A stretch of 51,881 bases of DNA from Akkermansia sp. (GTDB taxonomy: Bacteria; Verrucomicrobiota; Verrucomicrobiia; Verrucomicrobiales; Akkermansiaceae), in NCBI GenBank assembly GCA_017409465.1, contig JAFQSQ010000001.1, forward strand, positions 1 through 51,881, in the 5' to 3' direction. The notes under the pieces were generated by a model. The model was not told the DNA's origin and made no database searches. It saw only the letters and a list, made by a program, of their open reading frames with translations. Shown in pieces: positions 8,734 to 16,378 of this stretch. The number at the start of each line of letters is the position of its first letter. Position 1 is the first letter of the stretch. The position numbers and the translations under genes are program-made.

Positions 8734-9587
8734 AACACACCAAGTTTACCCTCTGTCTGACATCGCTCCTGGTACTGGCAGCCTGTACTCCGGTACCGCA
8801 GCCGGAGCGGCCTCAGGTACAGACAATTCCGCAGCAGGTCATCTTCGTGCCGCAAGCGGCAGTCAACCCCCTTGATTTGCCCAACAAGAATGCTCCCGGC
8901 TACCAGAACCCCTACCCCCAGGGCACCTATGAGCATTTCGTGGCCAAGCCTGCCTACCCCAAAACGATGGAAACCTACTCTGACGATGTACTGCTGAACC
9001 AGCTCACCGTCAGCAACTCCAAGATTATCATCTGCATCCCCCAACAGCGAGCCCGGCTCTACGTAGAAGGCCGCGTGGCTCTCGACTGGCCGGTCTCCAC
9101 CGGTACCAAAGGCCACGAAACTCCCACCGGGGTCTTCCGCGTCATCGAAAAAGACAAGAACCACAAATCCAACCGCTACGGTAAGTTTGTCAACTCCCAG
9201 GGTAAGACCATCGACTCCAACGCCGACCTCTCCAAGGGGTTGCCGGAAGGCTCCACCTTCCAGGCGGCCGGCATGCCCAACTGGCACCGCCTCACCTGGG
9301 ACGGCGTCGGCATCCATGGCGGCAAGGTCATCGCCGGGCAGCGACTCTCTCATGGTTGCATCCGCACCCCTTATCCTGTGGCGGCCAAGCTCTTCGAGCA
9401 TTCTGAGTTCGGCATGCCGGTGTACATCTCGCGCGCAGTTGAGGACTACAACCGCGGCGGCCACGTGCGCCCCATCGACGTGAAATACCGCCAGACCCCG
9501 GGTAATGACTACACCGACCTGGCCCCCAGCCAGATTCGCACTATCCCTGCCCCGGCCACACCCGCTGCAGCAGCCCAGCAAGCATGA
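8730..9587 (+). CDS. L,D-transpeptidase lipoprotein (YkuD domain)
   Basis: This enzyme class forms 3-3 peptidoglycan crosslinks or attaches proteins to peptidoglycan in the periplasm. The 285-residue protein has a lipobox LAAC (Cys19). A YkuD domain covers about 95-235: the segment IIICIPQQRARLYVEG, the motif GTKGHETPTGVF, His196 in GIHGG, and the catalytic SHGCIR with His208 and Cys210. The C-terminus is Pro/Ala-rich. It overlaps the LysM lipoprotein upstream and the PH-like gene downstream by 4 bp each, so it is part of a tight operon. LysM partners may position it on the wall; that is inference. Confidence 0.92.
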   Translation: MKHTKFTLCLTSLLVLAACTPVPQPERPQVQTIPQQVIFVPQAAVNPLDLPNKNAPGYQNPYPQGTYEHFVAKPAYPKTMETYSDDVLLNQLTVSNSKIIICIPQQRARLYVEGRVALDWPVSTGTKGHETPTGVFRVIEKDKNHKSNRYGKFVNSQGKTIDSNADLSKGLPEGSTFQAAGMPNWHRLTWDGVGIHGGKVIAGQRLSHGCIRTPYPVAAKLFEHSEFGMPVYISRAVEDYNRGGHVRPIDVKYRQTPGNDYTDLAPSQIRTIPAPATPAAAAQQA

Positions 9588-10000
9588 TTCCGCGCACCCT
9601 GAGAAGCGCCAACGCCGTTATGTACGCAGCCATCACCTTGCTGGTGGTGGCTGCCACCGTCTACGTGTGGTGTACCGAACCCCGGACGGCGCGCTGCATC
9701 GGCGCCACAGTGGCAGCCCTCACCGCCTGCATCTGGGCGCTGTACTACATCCTCCTGCGTTTCCGTATCGATGCCGATGGAGTGCGCGAATACAACATGC
9801 TGCGGCGCTCCCGCAGCATCCGCTGGGCTGAGCTGACCGACGCGCGGCTGGAAGAAGTGCAGCTTCAGGGCATCGCCGGTCTCACCATCATCCTCCAAAG
9901 CGCTGATACCACCATCAGCATCAGCAGCAGCGTCCTGTCCATGGAAGCGGTCGAAGAACTGGCCGAGGATTTGAGAACGGCCGGCATTCTCCACCGCTGA
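9584..10000 (+). CDS. Two-TM membrane protein with bacterial PH-like domain
   Basis: The 138-residue protein has two transmembrane helices (about 11-28 and 38-56, VMYAAITLLVVAATVYVW and ATVAALTACIWALYYILL). A cytoplasmic beta-rich domain follows with the pattern FRIDADGVREYN...RSIRWAELTDAR, characteristic of small bacterial PH-like proteins. The gene starts within the stop of the L,D-transpeptidase. Function is unknown. Coupling to wall enzymes hints at an envelope role. Confidence 0.6.
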   Translation: MIPRTLRSANAVMYAAITLLVVAATVYVWCTEPRTARCIGATVAALTACIWALYYILLRFRIDADGVREYNMLRRSRSIRWAELTDARLEEVQLQGIAGLTIILQSADTTISISSSVLSMEAVEELAEDLRTAGILHR

Positions 10001-10069
10001 CCCGCGTCTTCAGGGCTTTCCACAACTGCCCATTTCCAACAATTAGCGGATATTTTGCAAAAAAAAGGC

Positions 10070-10097
10070 TTTTCATGTCAGGAAAATCTGCTATAAT
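10070..10097 (+). promoter_or_regulatory. Promoter of gdhA
   Basis: A perfect -10 TATAAT (10092-10097) preceded by TGC, with a weak -35 TTTTCA 16 nt upstream. It predicts a leader of about 60 nt. Confidence 0.55.
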
Positions 10098-10163
10098 GCG
10101 CCCGCGCCTGCCCGCCGACGTGCGATATGACGCGTCTGCGGAACCCAGCCGCAACACACCACT

Positions 10164-11522
10164 ATGTCAGATTATACTACGCGTGTATTGGAACAGGTTC
10201 GCGCTAAAAACGCCGCTGAACCCGAGTTCCTTCAGGCCGTGCAAGAGGTGATTTCCACCATCACCCCCGTACTTGCTTCCAACAGGAAGTACGAAGACAA
10301 TTGCATCCTCGAGCGCATCGTTGAACCGGAGCGCACCATCATCTTCCGCGTGCCGTGGGTCGATGATAAAGGTAAGATTCAGGTGAACCGTGGTTATCGT
10401 GTGGAATACAACAGTGCCATCGGCCCCTACAAAGGCGGCCTGCGCTTCCACCCCTCCGTCAACCTCGGTATCCTCAAGTTCCTCGGCTTCGAGCAGGTTT
10501 TCAAAAACTCCCTGACGACTCTCCCCATGGGTGGCGGTAAGGGTGGCGCTGACTTTGACCCCAAGGGTAAGAGCGACCGCGAGGTCATGGCCTTCTGCCA
10601 GAGCTTCATGACCGAACTCCAGCGCCACATCGGCCCGGACACCGACGTGCCCGCCGGCGATATCGGCGTGGGCGGCCGCGAAATCGGCTACCTCTTCGGC
10701 CAGTACAAGCGCCTCCGCAATGAGTTCACCGGCGTGCTGACCGGCAAGAAGCTCAACTGGGGCGGCTCCCTCATCCGCCCGGAAGCCACCGGCTACGGCT
10801 GCGTCTACTTCGCCCAGAACATGCTGGCTACCCGCAACGATGACCTCGCAGGCAAGGTCTGCGTCGTCTCCGGCTCCGGCAACGTCGCTCAGTACCTTGT
10901 GGAGAAGCTTAACCAGCTGGGTGCCAAGGTCGTGACGATGTCCGACTCCAACGGCTACGTCTTCGACCCCGAGGGTATCAATGCCGAGAAGCTTGCCTGG
11001 ATTATGGAGCTCAAGAACGTGCGTCGCGGCCGTATCAAGGAATACGCCGATGCTTTCCCCGGCGTGCAGTACTTCGAGGGTCAGCGTCCCTGGAGCGTCC
11101 CCTGCGACTGTGCCTTCCCCTGCGCCACGCAGAACGAAATCAACGGCGCTGAGGCTGCCACGCTCATCAAAAACGGCTGTATGCTCGTGGCCGAGGGTGC
11201 CAACATGCCCACTGACCTGGACGGCATCAACGCCTACCTGGAGGCCAGGATTCTCTACGGCCCGGCCAAGGCTGCCAATGCCGGCGGCGTGGCTACCTCC
11301 GGCCTGGAAATGTCCCAGAACAGCATGCGCCTGAGCTGGAGCAGCGAGGAGGTCGACGCCAAGCTCTTCAGTATCATGAAGAACATCCACGAAAACGCCT
11401 ACAACCACGCCCGCGAATTCTCCACCGACAGCCTGGGTGACTTCACCAACTACGTCGCCGGTGCCAATATCGCAGGCTTTGTCAAGGTAGCCGATGCCAT
11501 GATTGACCAGGGTATCGTGTAA
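10164..11522 (+). CDS. gdhA: Glutamate dehydrogenase, hexameric NADP-type
   Basis: GDH interconverts 2-oxoglutarate plus ammonium and glutamate, the main low-affinity ammonium assimilation route. The protein is 452 residues, the normal length of the hexameric small GDH. It shows the substrate site YKGGLRFHPSVN, the catalytic-lysine motif PMGGGKGG, DVPAGDIGVGGREIGYL, and the Rossmann nucleotide site VSGSGNVAQY. NATGYG-like and NAGGVATSGLEMSQN segments are typical of GdhA. NADP preference is inferred from subfamily similarity. It is a monocistronic unit with its own promoter and terminator. Confidence 0.95.
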   Translation: MSDYTTRVLEQVRAKNAAEPEFLQAVQEVISTITPVLASNRKYEDNCILERIVEPERTIIFRVPWVDDKGKIQVNRGYRVEYNSAIGPYKGGLRFHPSVNLGILKFLGFEQVFKNSLTTLPMGGGKGGADFDPKGKSDREVMAFCQSFMTELQRHIGPDTDVPAGDIGVGGREIGYLFGQYKRLRNEFTGVLTGKKLNWGGSLIRPEATGYGCVYFAQNMLATRNDDLAGKVCVVSGSGNVAQYLVEKLNQLGAKVVTMSDSNGYVFDPEGINAEKLAWIMELKNVRRGRIKEYADAFPGVQYFEGQRPWSVPCDCAFPCATQNEINGAEAATLIKNGCMLVAEGANMPTDLDGINAYLEARILYGPAKAANAGGVATSGLEMSQNSMRLSWSSEEVDAKLFSIMKNIHENAYNHAREFSTDSLGDFTNYVAGANIAGFVKVADAMIDQGIV

Positions 11523-11548
11523 CACCGGGTAACATCTGCTTTTTCTCC

Positions 11549-11585
11549 ATCCGCAGGAGCCTGCCCGGCTCCTGCGGATTTTTTC
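11549..11585 (+). terminator. Terminator of gdhA
   Basis: A 12-bp stem (11549-11560 with 11568-11579) and 7-nt loop are followed by a T-rich run. Confidence 0.88.
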
Positions 11586-11607
11586 ATGAAGCACCTATCA
11601 TATATAC

Positions 11608-11635
11608 TTGCAATCAGCTGAGGATATGGTAGAAT
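11608..11635 (+). promoter_or_regulatory. Promoter of NlpC/P60-like gene
   Basis: TTGCAA (11608-11613), 16 nt ending TGG, then TAGAAT (11630-11635). The start codon is at 11657. Confidence 0.6.
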
Positions 11636-11656
11636 GCACGTGGACGGAACGCCTCT

Positions 11657-12199
11657 ATGTATCGCTATTTCACATCATTGCTTTTCCTGATGGTATTGCT
11701 GTTGACAGCCTGTCAGCAGCAACAGCAGCGCTACAGGCTCGACGCCTCGGCTCGCACGCCCAAGTACGTCTATAAGGAAGGCTACACGCCGCGCCTGCTT
11801 CCCAGCGGCAAGGCCACCATCCCCCGCCATGCACCCGCACGCGTGAAGCGCGCCATCGCCGCCGCTAACAAAATCGTGGGACGCCCGTACCGCCTGGGGG
11901 GTGGCCATGGCCGCCACCACGACACGGCGTACGACTGCTCGGGCAGCGTAGCATTTGTGCTGCGCGAGGCGGGCATGCTGCGCTCCGGGCGCCAGCCCGT
12001 GTCCGGTTATTTCCTGCGCTGGGGGCGTCCCGGATTCGGCAAATGGATTACGGTGTACGCCAAGCGCGGCCACGTGTTCATGATGATAGCCGGCCTGCGT
12101 TTCGACACCACCGGCAGCGGACGAGGCGTTGGCCCCCGCTGGTACACCAAGAGCCGTCCCTGCGGCGATTTCTATGTCCGCCGCATTCCGGGTTATTGA
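11657..12199 (+). CDS. NlpC/P60-like peptidase lipoprotein
   Basis: The 180-residue protein has lipobox LTAC (Cys19), followed by a Gln-rich run. The catalytic fold covers about 65-170: GRPYRLGGGH, then the nucleophile Cys94 in YDCSGSV, then His139 in RGHVFMMI. NlpC/P60 enzymes cut peptide stems of peptidoglycan (D-Glu-diamino acid bonds), and lipidation places this one on the outer or inner membrane facing the periplasm. Substrate is inferred from the family. It is followed by an HTH-like gene and xseA on the same strand. Confidence 0.82.
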   Translation: MYRYFTSLLFLMVLLLTACQQQQQRYRLDASARTPKYVYKEGYTPRLLPSGKATIPRHAPARVKRAIAAANKIVGRPYRLGGGHGRHHDTAYDCSGSVAFVLREAGMLRSGRQPVSGYFLRWGRPGFGKWITVYAKRGHVFMMIAGLRFDTTGSGRGVGPRWYTKSRPCGDFYVRRIPGY

Positions 12200-12229
12200 C
12201 ACCCGACTGTCTTACTCATATCCTTAAAG

Positions 12230-12568
12230 ATGAACGAAGAAAACGAACGCAACCACGGCCCGCAGCGTGTTGATGAAATCATGCAGCGCTGGGGGCTGGA
12301 TAATCACGACCTGGTCACCTCCTCCATCGAGCAGCTCACCCACAAACAAGTGCAGAAAGCCCGCGCCGGGCGCCAGCTCACCCTCAAAATGATGCAGAAA
12401 GTGGCTCGCACTCTCAACATCTGCATCTGGAACAGCTTGAGCGATGAGGAGAAAGAATCCTACTACGAGTATATTCACCGCGATCTCTTCACCTACGCCA
12501 AGGGCTACGAGCCCGAGTGGGAAGACCCCAACATCGCACTCCTCCGGGCAAGAGACAGGAAGAAGTAA
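12230..12568 (+). CDS. Conserved hypothetical protein with helix-turn-helix-like segment
   Basis: The 112-residue acidic protein has a region at about 10-60 (VDEIMQRWGL, then HKQVQKARAGRQLTLKMMQKVARTL) that resembles a Cro/C1-type HTH. Gln-Val-Gln-Lys would take the recognition-helix position. A second half, SLSDEEKESYYEYIHRDLFTY, contains no known motif. It starts 30 nt after the NlpC-like gene and ends 6 nt before xseA. A DNA-binding role is a guess from the pattern. Confidence 0.6.
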   Translation: MNEENERNHGPQRVDEIMQRWGLDNHDLVTSSIEQLTHKQVQKARAGRQLTLKMMQKVARTLNICIWNSLSDEEKESYYEYIHRDLFTYAKGYEPEWEDPNIALLRARDRKK

Positions 12569-12574
12569 AGCCCC

Positions 12575-13918
12575 ATGCCCCTGAGTGTCACAGAGCTGGT
12601 AGCCCGCCTCAAACACGCTGTCGAACTGCAAGTGGGCGAACAGTGTGTGATGGGCGAAATCGGCTCGTGCAAGACAGCCTCCAGCGGGCATATCTACTTC
12701 ACCCTCAAAGACGCTCACTCTCAGCTCCAGTGCGCTATGTACGCCTTTCGCGCACGCGGCTCTGCCGTGCGGCTGCGCGAGGGTCTGCAGGTCGAGCTGT
12801 ACGGCAAAGCCACCGTCTGGGAAGGCCGCGGCTCCCTGCAATTCATCGTCGATCGTGTACGTGAAGCCGGAGTCGGCACTCTCCAGCAGCAGTTCGAAGC
12901 CCTCAGGCAGAAACTCATGGCCGAGGGGCTTTTCGACGTTTCCCGCAAGCGCCCCCTGCCCGCTTTTCCACAGAGCGTCGCCCTCGTCACTTCACCCTCC
13001 GGCGCCGTCATTCAGGACATGCGCCACCGGCTGGAGCAGCGCGCACCGTGGATACAGGCCTACCTCTACCCCGTTCAGGTACAGGGGAAAGGCGCAGAAA
13101 ACGGCCTCGCACGGGCGCTCCATATACTGGGGCATCCTGAGCAGCACCACCTGCCCCGCGTCGATTACATCATTCTGGCTCGCGGCGGTGGCTCGATGGA
13201 AGACCTGTGGTGTTTCAACGAAGAAATCCTCGCCCGAGCCATTGCCGCCTGTCCCATTCCGGTGGTTTCGGCAGTGGGTCACGAGACCGATTTTACCATC
13301 GCGGACTTTGTGGCTGACCTGCGCGCCCCTACTCCCACAGCCGCCATCGAACTGACGACCCCGGATGCCGCCATCCTGATGCAGAGCCTGCAGGAGACCG
13401 AACTGCACCTGCAACGCCGCCTGAGACAGGGTCTGCAGATGGCGCGTCTGCGGCTCAAAGCTGCGGCACAGGGGCGTCTGAGCCGCCCGCAGGAGCTCCT
13501 CGCCCCCCATCACCAGAAACTCGACACCCTGGCAGATGAACTCAGCCGCGCAGCCGAAACACGGCTCAGGCGCGCCGGCGATACGCTCAACACCGCCGCG
13601 GCTCGTCTATCCCCGCGTATCCCGCAGCGCGCCATCGAGGCCGCTGCACAGCGGCTCGGCACCACCGCCCAGGCCCTGACCCGCAATACCCTCACCCGGC
13701 TCAAAGCAGCTGCGCAACGTCTCGACACTCTCGAAGCCCGCCTTTCGGCCGCCAGTCCGCAGCAGGCACTGGAGCGCGGCTTTGCGCTCGTGCGCACGTC
13801 AGACGGCAGACTCGCCCGCCACGCAAGCGACCTCTCCCCCGGTGACCGCCTCTCCATCAGCCTGGCTGATGGCCGGGTGGCCGCCACCGTAGATACCATA
13901 ACCCCTGATTCCCCATGA
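12575..13918 (+). CDS. xseA: Exodeoxyribonuclease VII large subunit
   Basis: XseA with XseB degrades single-stranded DNA to oligonucleotides in repair. The 447-residue protein has the N-terminal OB fold (about 15-100, VMGEIGSCKTASSGHIYFTLKD). It then has the catalytic domain with SPSGAVIQDMRHRLEQR, DYIILARGGGSMEDLWCFNEE and VVSAVGHETDFTIADFVADLRAPTP (in segments), then a long helical coiled region, and a C-terminal DG-containing beta segment. No small-subunit gene (xseB) is adjacent. The stop overlaps the next gene start by 4 bp. Confidence 0.94.
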   Translation: MPLSVTELVARLKHAVELQVGEQCVMGEIGSCKTASSGHIYFTLKDAHSQLQCAMYAFRARGSAVRLREGLQVELYGKATVWEGRGSLQFIVDRVREAGVGTLQQQFEALRQKLMAEGLFDVSRKRPLPAFPQSVALVTSPSGAVIQDMRHRLEQRAPWIQAYLYPVQVQGKGAENGLARALHILGHPEQHHLPRVDYIILARGGGSMEDLWCFNEEILARAIAACPIPVVSAVGHETDFTIADFVADLRAPTPTAAIELTTPDAAILMQSLQETELHLQRRLRQGLQMARLRLKAAAQGRLSRPQELLAPHHQKLDTLADELSRAAETRLRRAGDTLNTAAARLSPRIPQRAIEAAAQRLGTTAQALTRNTLTRLKAAAQRLDTLEARLSAASPQQALERGFALVRTSDGRLARHASDLSPGDRLSISLADGRVAATVDTITPDSP

Positions 13919-14316
13919 GAAACACCCTCCTGTTCCTGCTTCTTTCCGGCACCGCTCTCTGCAGCACACAGCAGTTCTACGGCCCCAACGGCCTCTTCAG
14001 CGGAAGATCCAGCACCTCCGGCAACACCACCCGCTATTACGACGCCTCCGGCCGACTGATTGGTACCGGGAGTCGCTCCGGTAATACCACCCGCTACTAC
14101 GACGCCAGAGGCTCTTTTATGGGTTCTTCATCCTCTTCCGGAGCCACTAAGCGTTTTTACGATAAAAACGGCTCCTATGTAGGCTCCGCCTCCTCTTCGG
14201 GCGCGAATACACGCTTTTACGACAAGAACGGCTCCTTCCAGGGCTCTGCCAGTTCCTCTTCCTCCGGCACACGTTATTACGACAAGAACGGCTCCTATCG
14301 TGGCTCCAAACAGTGA
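13915..14316 (+). CDS. Secreted protein of tandem 19-residue Tyr/Ser/Gly repeats
   Basis: A signal peptide (1-16) precedes about six repeats of the form TRYYDxxGxxxGSxSSSG, differing mostly at polar positions, to the end of the 133-residue protein. The units have an aromatic-Asp-Gly pattern like very short YD/RHS-type strands, but I recognise no family. The start overlaps the xseA stop (ATGA), so it is likely coupled. A surface or matrix-type role is possible but unproven. Confidence 0.65.
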   Translation: MRNTLLFLLLSGTALCSTQQFYGPNGLFSGRSSTSGNTTRYYDASGRLIGTGSRSGNTTRYYDARGSFMGSSSSSGATKRFYDKNGSYVGSASSSGANTRFYDKNGSFQGSASSSSSGTRYYDKNGSYRGSKQ

Positions 14317-14354
14317 TTTTTTCATCATTTTTTAGAAAATAATCAAAAAAAGGC

Positions 14355-14383
14355 TTGCAATACCCGGGCTCTTGGTGTATAGT
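14355..14383 (+). promoter_or_regulatory. Promoter of tRNA-Leu
   Basis: TTGCAA (14355-14360), 17 nt, TATAGT (14378-14383), about 27 nt before the mature tRNA. Confidence 0.7.
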
Positions 14384-14410
14384 TCGCCCGTGCCCGTTGT
14401 GGCAACCGAT

Positions 14411-14492
14411 GCTCGGTTGGCGGAATTGGTAGACGCGTTAGACTAAGGATCTAATGGTGAGAGCCGTGGGGGTTCGAGTCCCCCATCGAGCA
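14411..14492 (+). tRNA. tRNA-Leu, anticodon AAG
   Basis: It folds as a class II tRNA. The acceptor stem GCTCGGT/ATCGAGC has one G-U pair. The D-arm is GGCGGAATTGGTAGACGC. The anticodon stem TTAGA/TCTAA encloses loop CTAAGGA, giving anticodon AAG. A short variable arm and T-arm (GGGGG TTCGAGT CCCCC) follow, with discriminator A at 14492. CCA is not encoded. The gene is monocistronic. Confidence 0.92.
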
Positions 14493-14496
14493 TAAA

Positions 14497-14526
14497 ACGC
14501 TCAGGAGTCACTCCTGAGCGTTTTTC
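14497..14526 (+). terminator. Terminator of tRNA-Leu
   Basis: A perfect 11-bp stem with a 3-nt loop followed by TTTTTC. Confidence 0.9.
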
Positions 14527-14533
14527 GTTACCC

Positions 14534-15043
14534 TCATTCAGGCTTCGTAAGCATTTCCCGCATGTAACGGCGGGTTCTGTCAAAAACGAGCGCTTGCATC
14601 GGCTCAGTAACGAGTCCGCGCTTCATCAGCTCGCAGTATTCCTCATACGGAGTCCAGGCATTCCAGCCATCTACCGCATGGTACAGGCAAAACCCGGCAT
14701 TCCTCAGCAGGGTATAGGCATCCTCCGCTTTCCGGCGGGAAAACACATCACCACCCTCTGCGCTGCGCATGGGCACCGGAATACGGCAGTAACGGTAGCT
14801 TAATTCTGAAAACGAAAGCGGGGGCGTTAACGCTCGTCCCAGTAACGCCCTGCCCCACCGGAGCAACTTGTGGCACAGGGATTCCTTACAATACTGTTTC
14901 AAGAAGCCGGGCGGCAGCGCAGACCTCTGCCCTACATGTATCAGAAAAATCAGCTCACCGGTGTTTTTGTCTTCCCCCATGTCGCTCAGTACAACATTCC
15001 TGAACGAAGCATGAAAACTACGTTTGACCGGCACCTGATTCAT
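14534..15043 (-). CDS. Hypothetical protein downstream of prepilin peptidase
   Basis: The 169-residue soluble, basic protein has no recognised domain. The start at 15043 (MNQVPVKRSF) lies 1 nt past the pilD-like stop; the frame stays open further upstream, but there it lies inside pilD. Notable segments are SDMGEDKNTGELIFLIHVGQ and a C-terminal helix RTRRYMREMLTKPE. Aromatic and Cys residues are frequent. Near-overlap implies translational coupling with the prepilin peptidase. Confidence 0.6.
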   Translation of the reverse strand: MNQVPVKRSFHASFRNVVLSDMGEDKNTGELIFLIHVGQRSALPPGFLKQYCKESLCHKLLRWGRALLGRALTPPLSFSELSYRYCRIPVPMRSAEGGDVFSRRKAEDAYTLLRNAGFCLYHAVDGWNAWTPYEEYCELMKRGLVTEPMQALVFDRTRRYMREMLTKPE

Positions 15044-15044
15044 C

Positions 15045-16175
15045 TTACAGAGAAAGCGTTTCCAGCAAATCCTGAATCTCCAGACCAAAGAAGAGCCACA
15101 CCACGGCAGCAATGATGAGAGCAGGGCCGAAAGGCATGGGCTTGCCGAAGCCGATGCGGGCGACAGCCGCCCAGATGAGGCCGATGAAGCTACCTGCCAC
15201 CAGGGAGAACAATACGCCTTGCCAGCCACCGATGGCACCGATGGCCAATGCTATCCAGGCATCGCCGCTACCCATGGCCTCGCGCCGCCACACGTAGCCA
15301 CGAGCCTGCCCGCTGAGTCGCGGGACGCTCTCCAACTCGATGCGGGTGCCGTCAGGCTGCAGCAGAGCATCCGGCGCCAGTACCAGGTCGGCTGCAGCAG
15401 TCGTCCCGGAGGAATCAAGAGTAGCGGTGGTGAGTACCAGGCGATTGTTCTGCTCCATGAAAAGCTGCGACCAGAGCAGTTTTTCCCCGTCGATGGTGAG
15501 CTCGATATCTTCGCCATCGTCAGCCTGCTGCAGTTGCCAGCTCACCGTCTGCTCCCAGGATTTTTCTCTGCGTCCGAAAAGGAGCCGACCGATGAGGCCC
15601 ACCACCTTAAAAAGCACAAAACCGCCCACGGCCCCGACCATGCTCCAGAGCAGACCCTCCGAGGGTTCCAGCGCAGCGGGCTCGACCATCCACGGCGAAA
15701 GCCCGGCCAGCAGCCACCCCGTCACGGCAGCAGCCACCGTCAGCGATGGCAGCACCACCATCTGCTCCCAGTCGATGCAGAAGCAGGCCAGCATCAGTGC
15801 TACCCACACGCAGAGCAGCATCTGGGTAAAAATATCATCGAGGCAGAAGTACCAGGCAATCACACCGAACAATGCTGCGCAGGCCACCTCGACCAGCCAG
15901 TAACGCACAGCAATACGCCGGTGACAGCAGGCGCTTTTGCCCCGCAGCAATAGCCAGCTGACGATGGGAAGATTGAGATACCACGGGATGGGCTTGCCGC
16001 AGGAGGGACAGAACGAACGGGAGGGTTCGTTCACACTCAGGCCACGTGGCAGGCGGTACACCACCACGTTGAGAAATGACCCGATACAGGCACCAAACAA
16101 CACAAAAGCGAGAGGGAGCAGCCAGGGGGTCTCTGCCGTGATAGCCTGTGTCTGCTGATAAATCAGTTCCATCAT
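15045..16175 (-). CDS. Prepilin peptidase (A24 family) with inserted soluble domain
   Basis: This inner-membrane aspartyl protease cleaves and methylates type IV pilin-like leader peptides. The 376-residue protein has the GSFLNVVVYRLP N-terminal motif and a zinc-binding-like loop, CPSCGKPIPWYLNLPIVSW followed by KSACCHRRI (second Cys pair altered). The catalytic aspartates are Asp135 (FCIDWEQ) and Asp305 (GSGDAW). Several TM helices are visible. Between the catalytic halves, about residues 205-290 form a polar, beta-rich insertion absent from classical PilD. No pilin genes flank it; the secretin at 29565 may belong to the same machinery. Confidence 0.88.
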   Translation of the reverse strand: MMELIYQQTQAITAETPWLLPLAFVLFGACIGSFLNVVVYRLPRGLSVNEPSRSFCPSCGKPIPWYLNLPIVSWLLLRGKSACCHRRIAVRYWLVEVACAALFGVIAWYFCLDDIFTQMLLCVWVALMLACFCIDWEQMVVLPSLTVAAAVTGWLLAGLSPWMVEPAALEPSEGLLWSMVGAVGGFVLFKVVGLIGRLLFGRREKSWEQTVSWQLQQADDGEDIELTIDGEKLLWSQLFMEQNNRLVLTTATLDSSGTTAAADLVLAPDALLQPDGTRIELESVPRLSGQARGYVWRREAMGSGDAWIALAIGAIGGWQGVLFSLVAGSFIGLIWAAVARIGFGKPMPFGPALIIAAVVWLFFGLEIQDLLETLSL

Positions 16176-16183
16176 ACGGTGGC

Positions 16184-16212
16184 ATCATACCACTCTCGTC
16201 TGCCGTTGGCAA
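16184..16212 (-). promoter_or_regulatory. Promoter of prepilin peptidase gene
   Basis: Minus strand: TTGCCA, 17 nt ending TGG, TATGAT. Only 8 nt separate the -10 from the ATG. Confidence 0.6.
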
Positions 16213-16378
16213 GCAGCAAGCATATCATTTTTCCACCTTGATAGAGAGCATACGGGGATTACCGGTTGCCAACGCCCCCCTTCGTCAATCAGCCCGCCGA
16301 AAGGGGGAAAACTATTAGGCCGGAAGGTAGAGCTAACCTCTCGACTAACACGCTGATTTCAGGCAGCCTGTGCGCAGC

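Noticed and set aside
10167..11594. 475-codon minus-strand frame over gdhA
   Set aside because: Antisense to a full-length glutamate dehydrogenase; only GC-driven openness.
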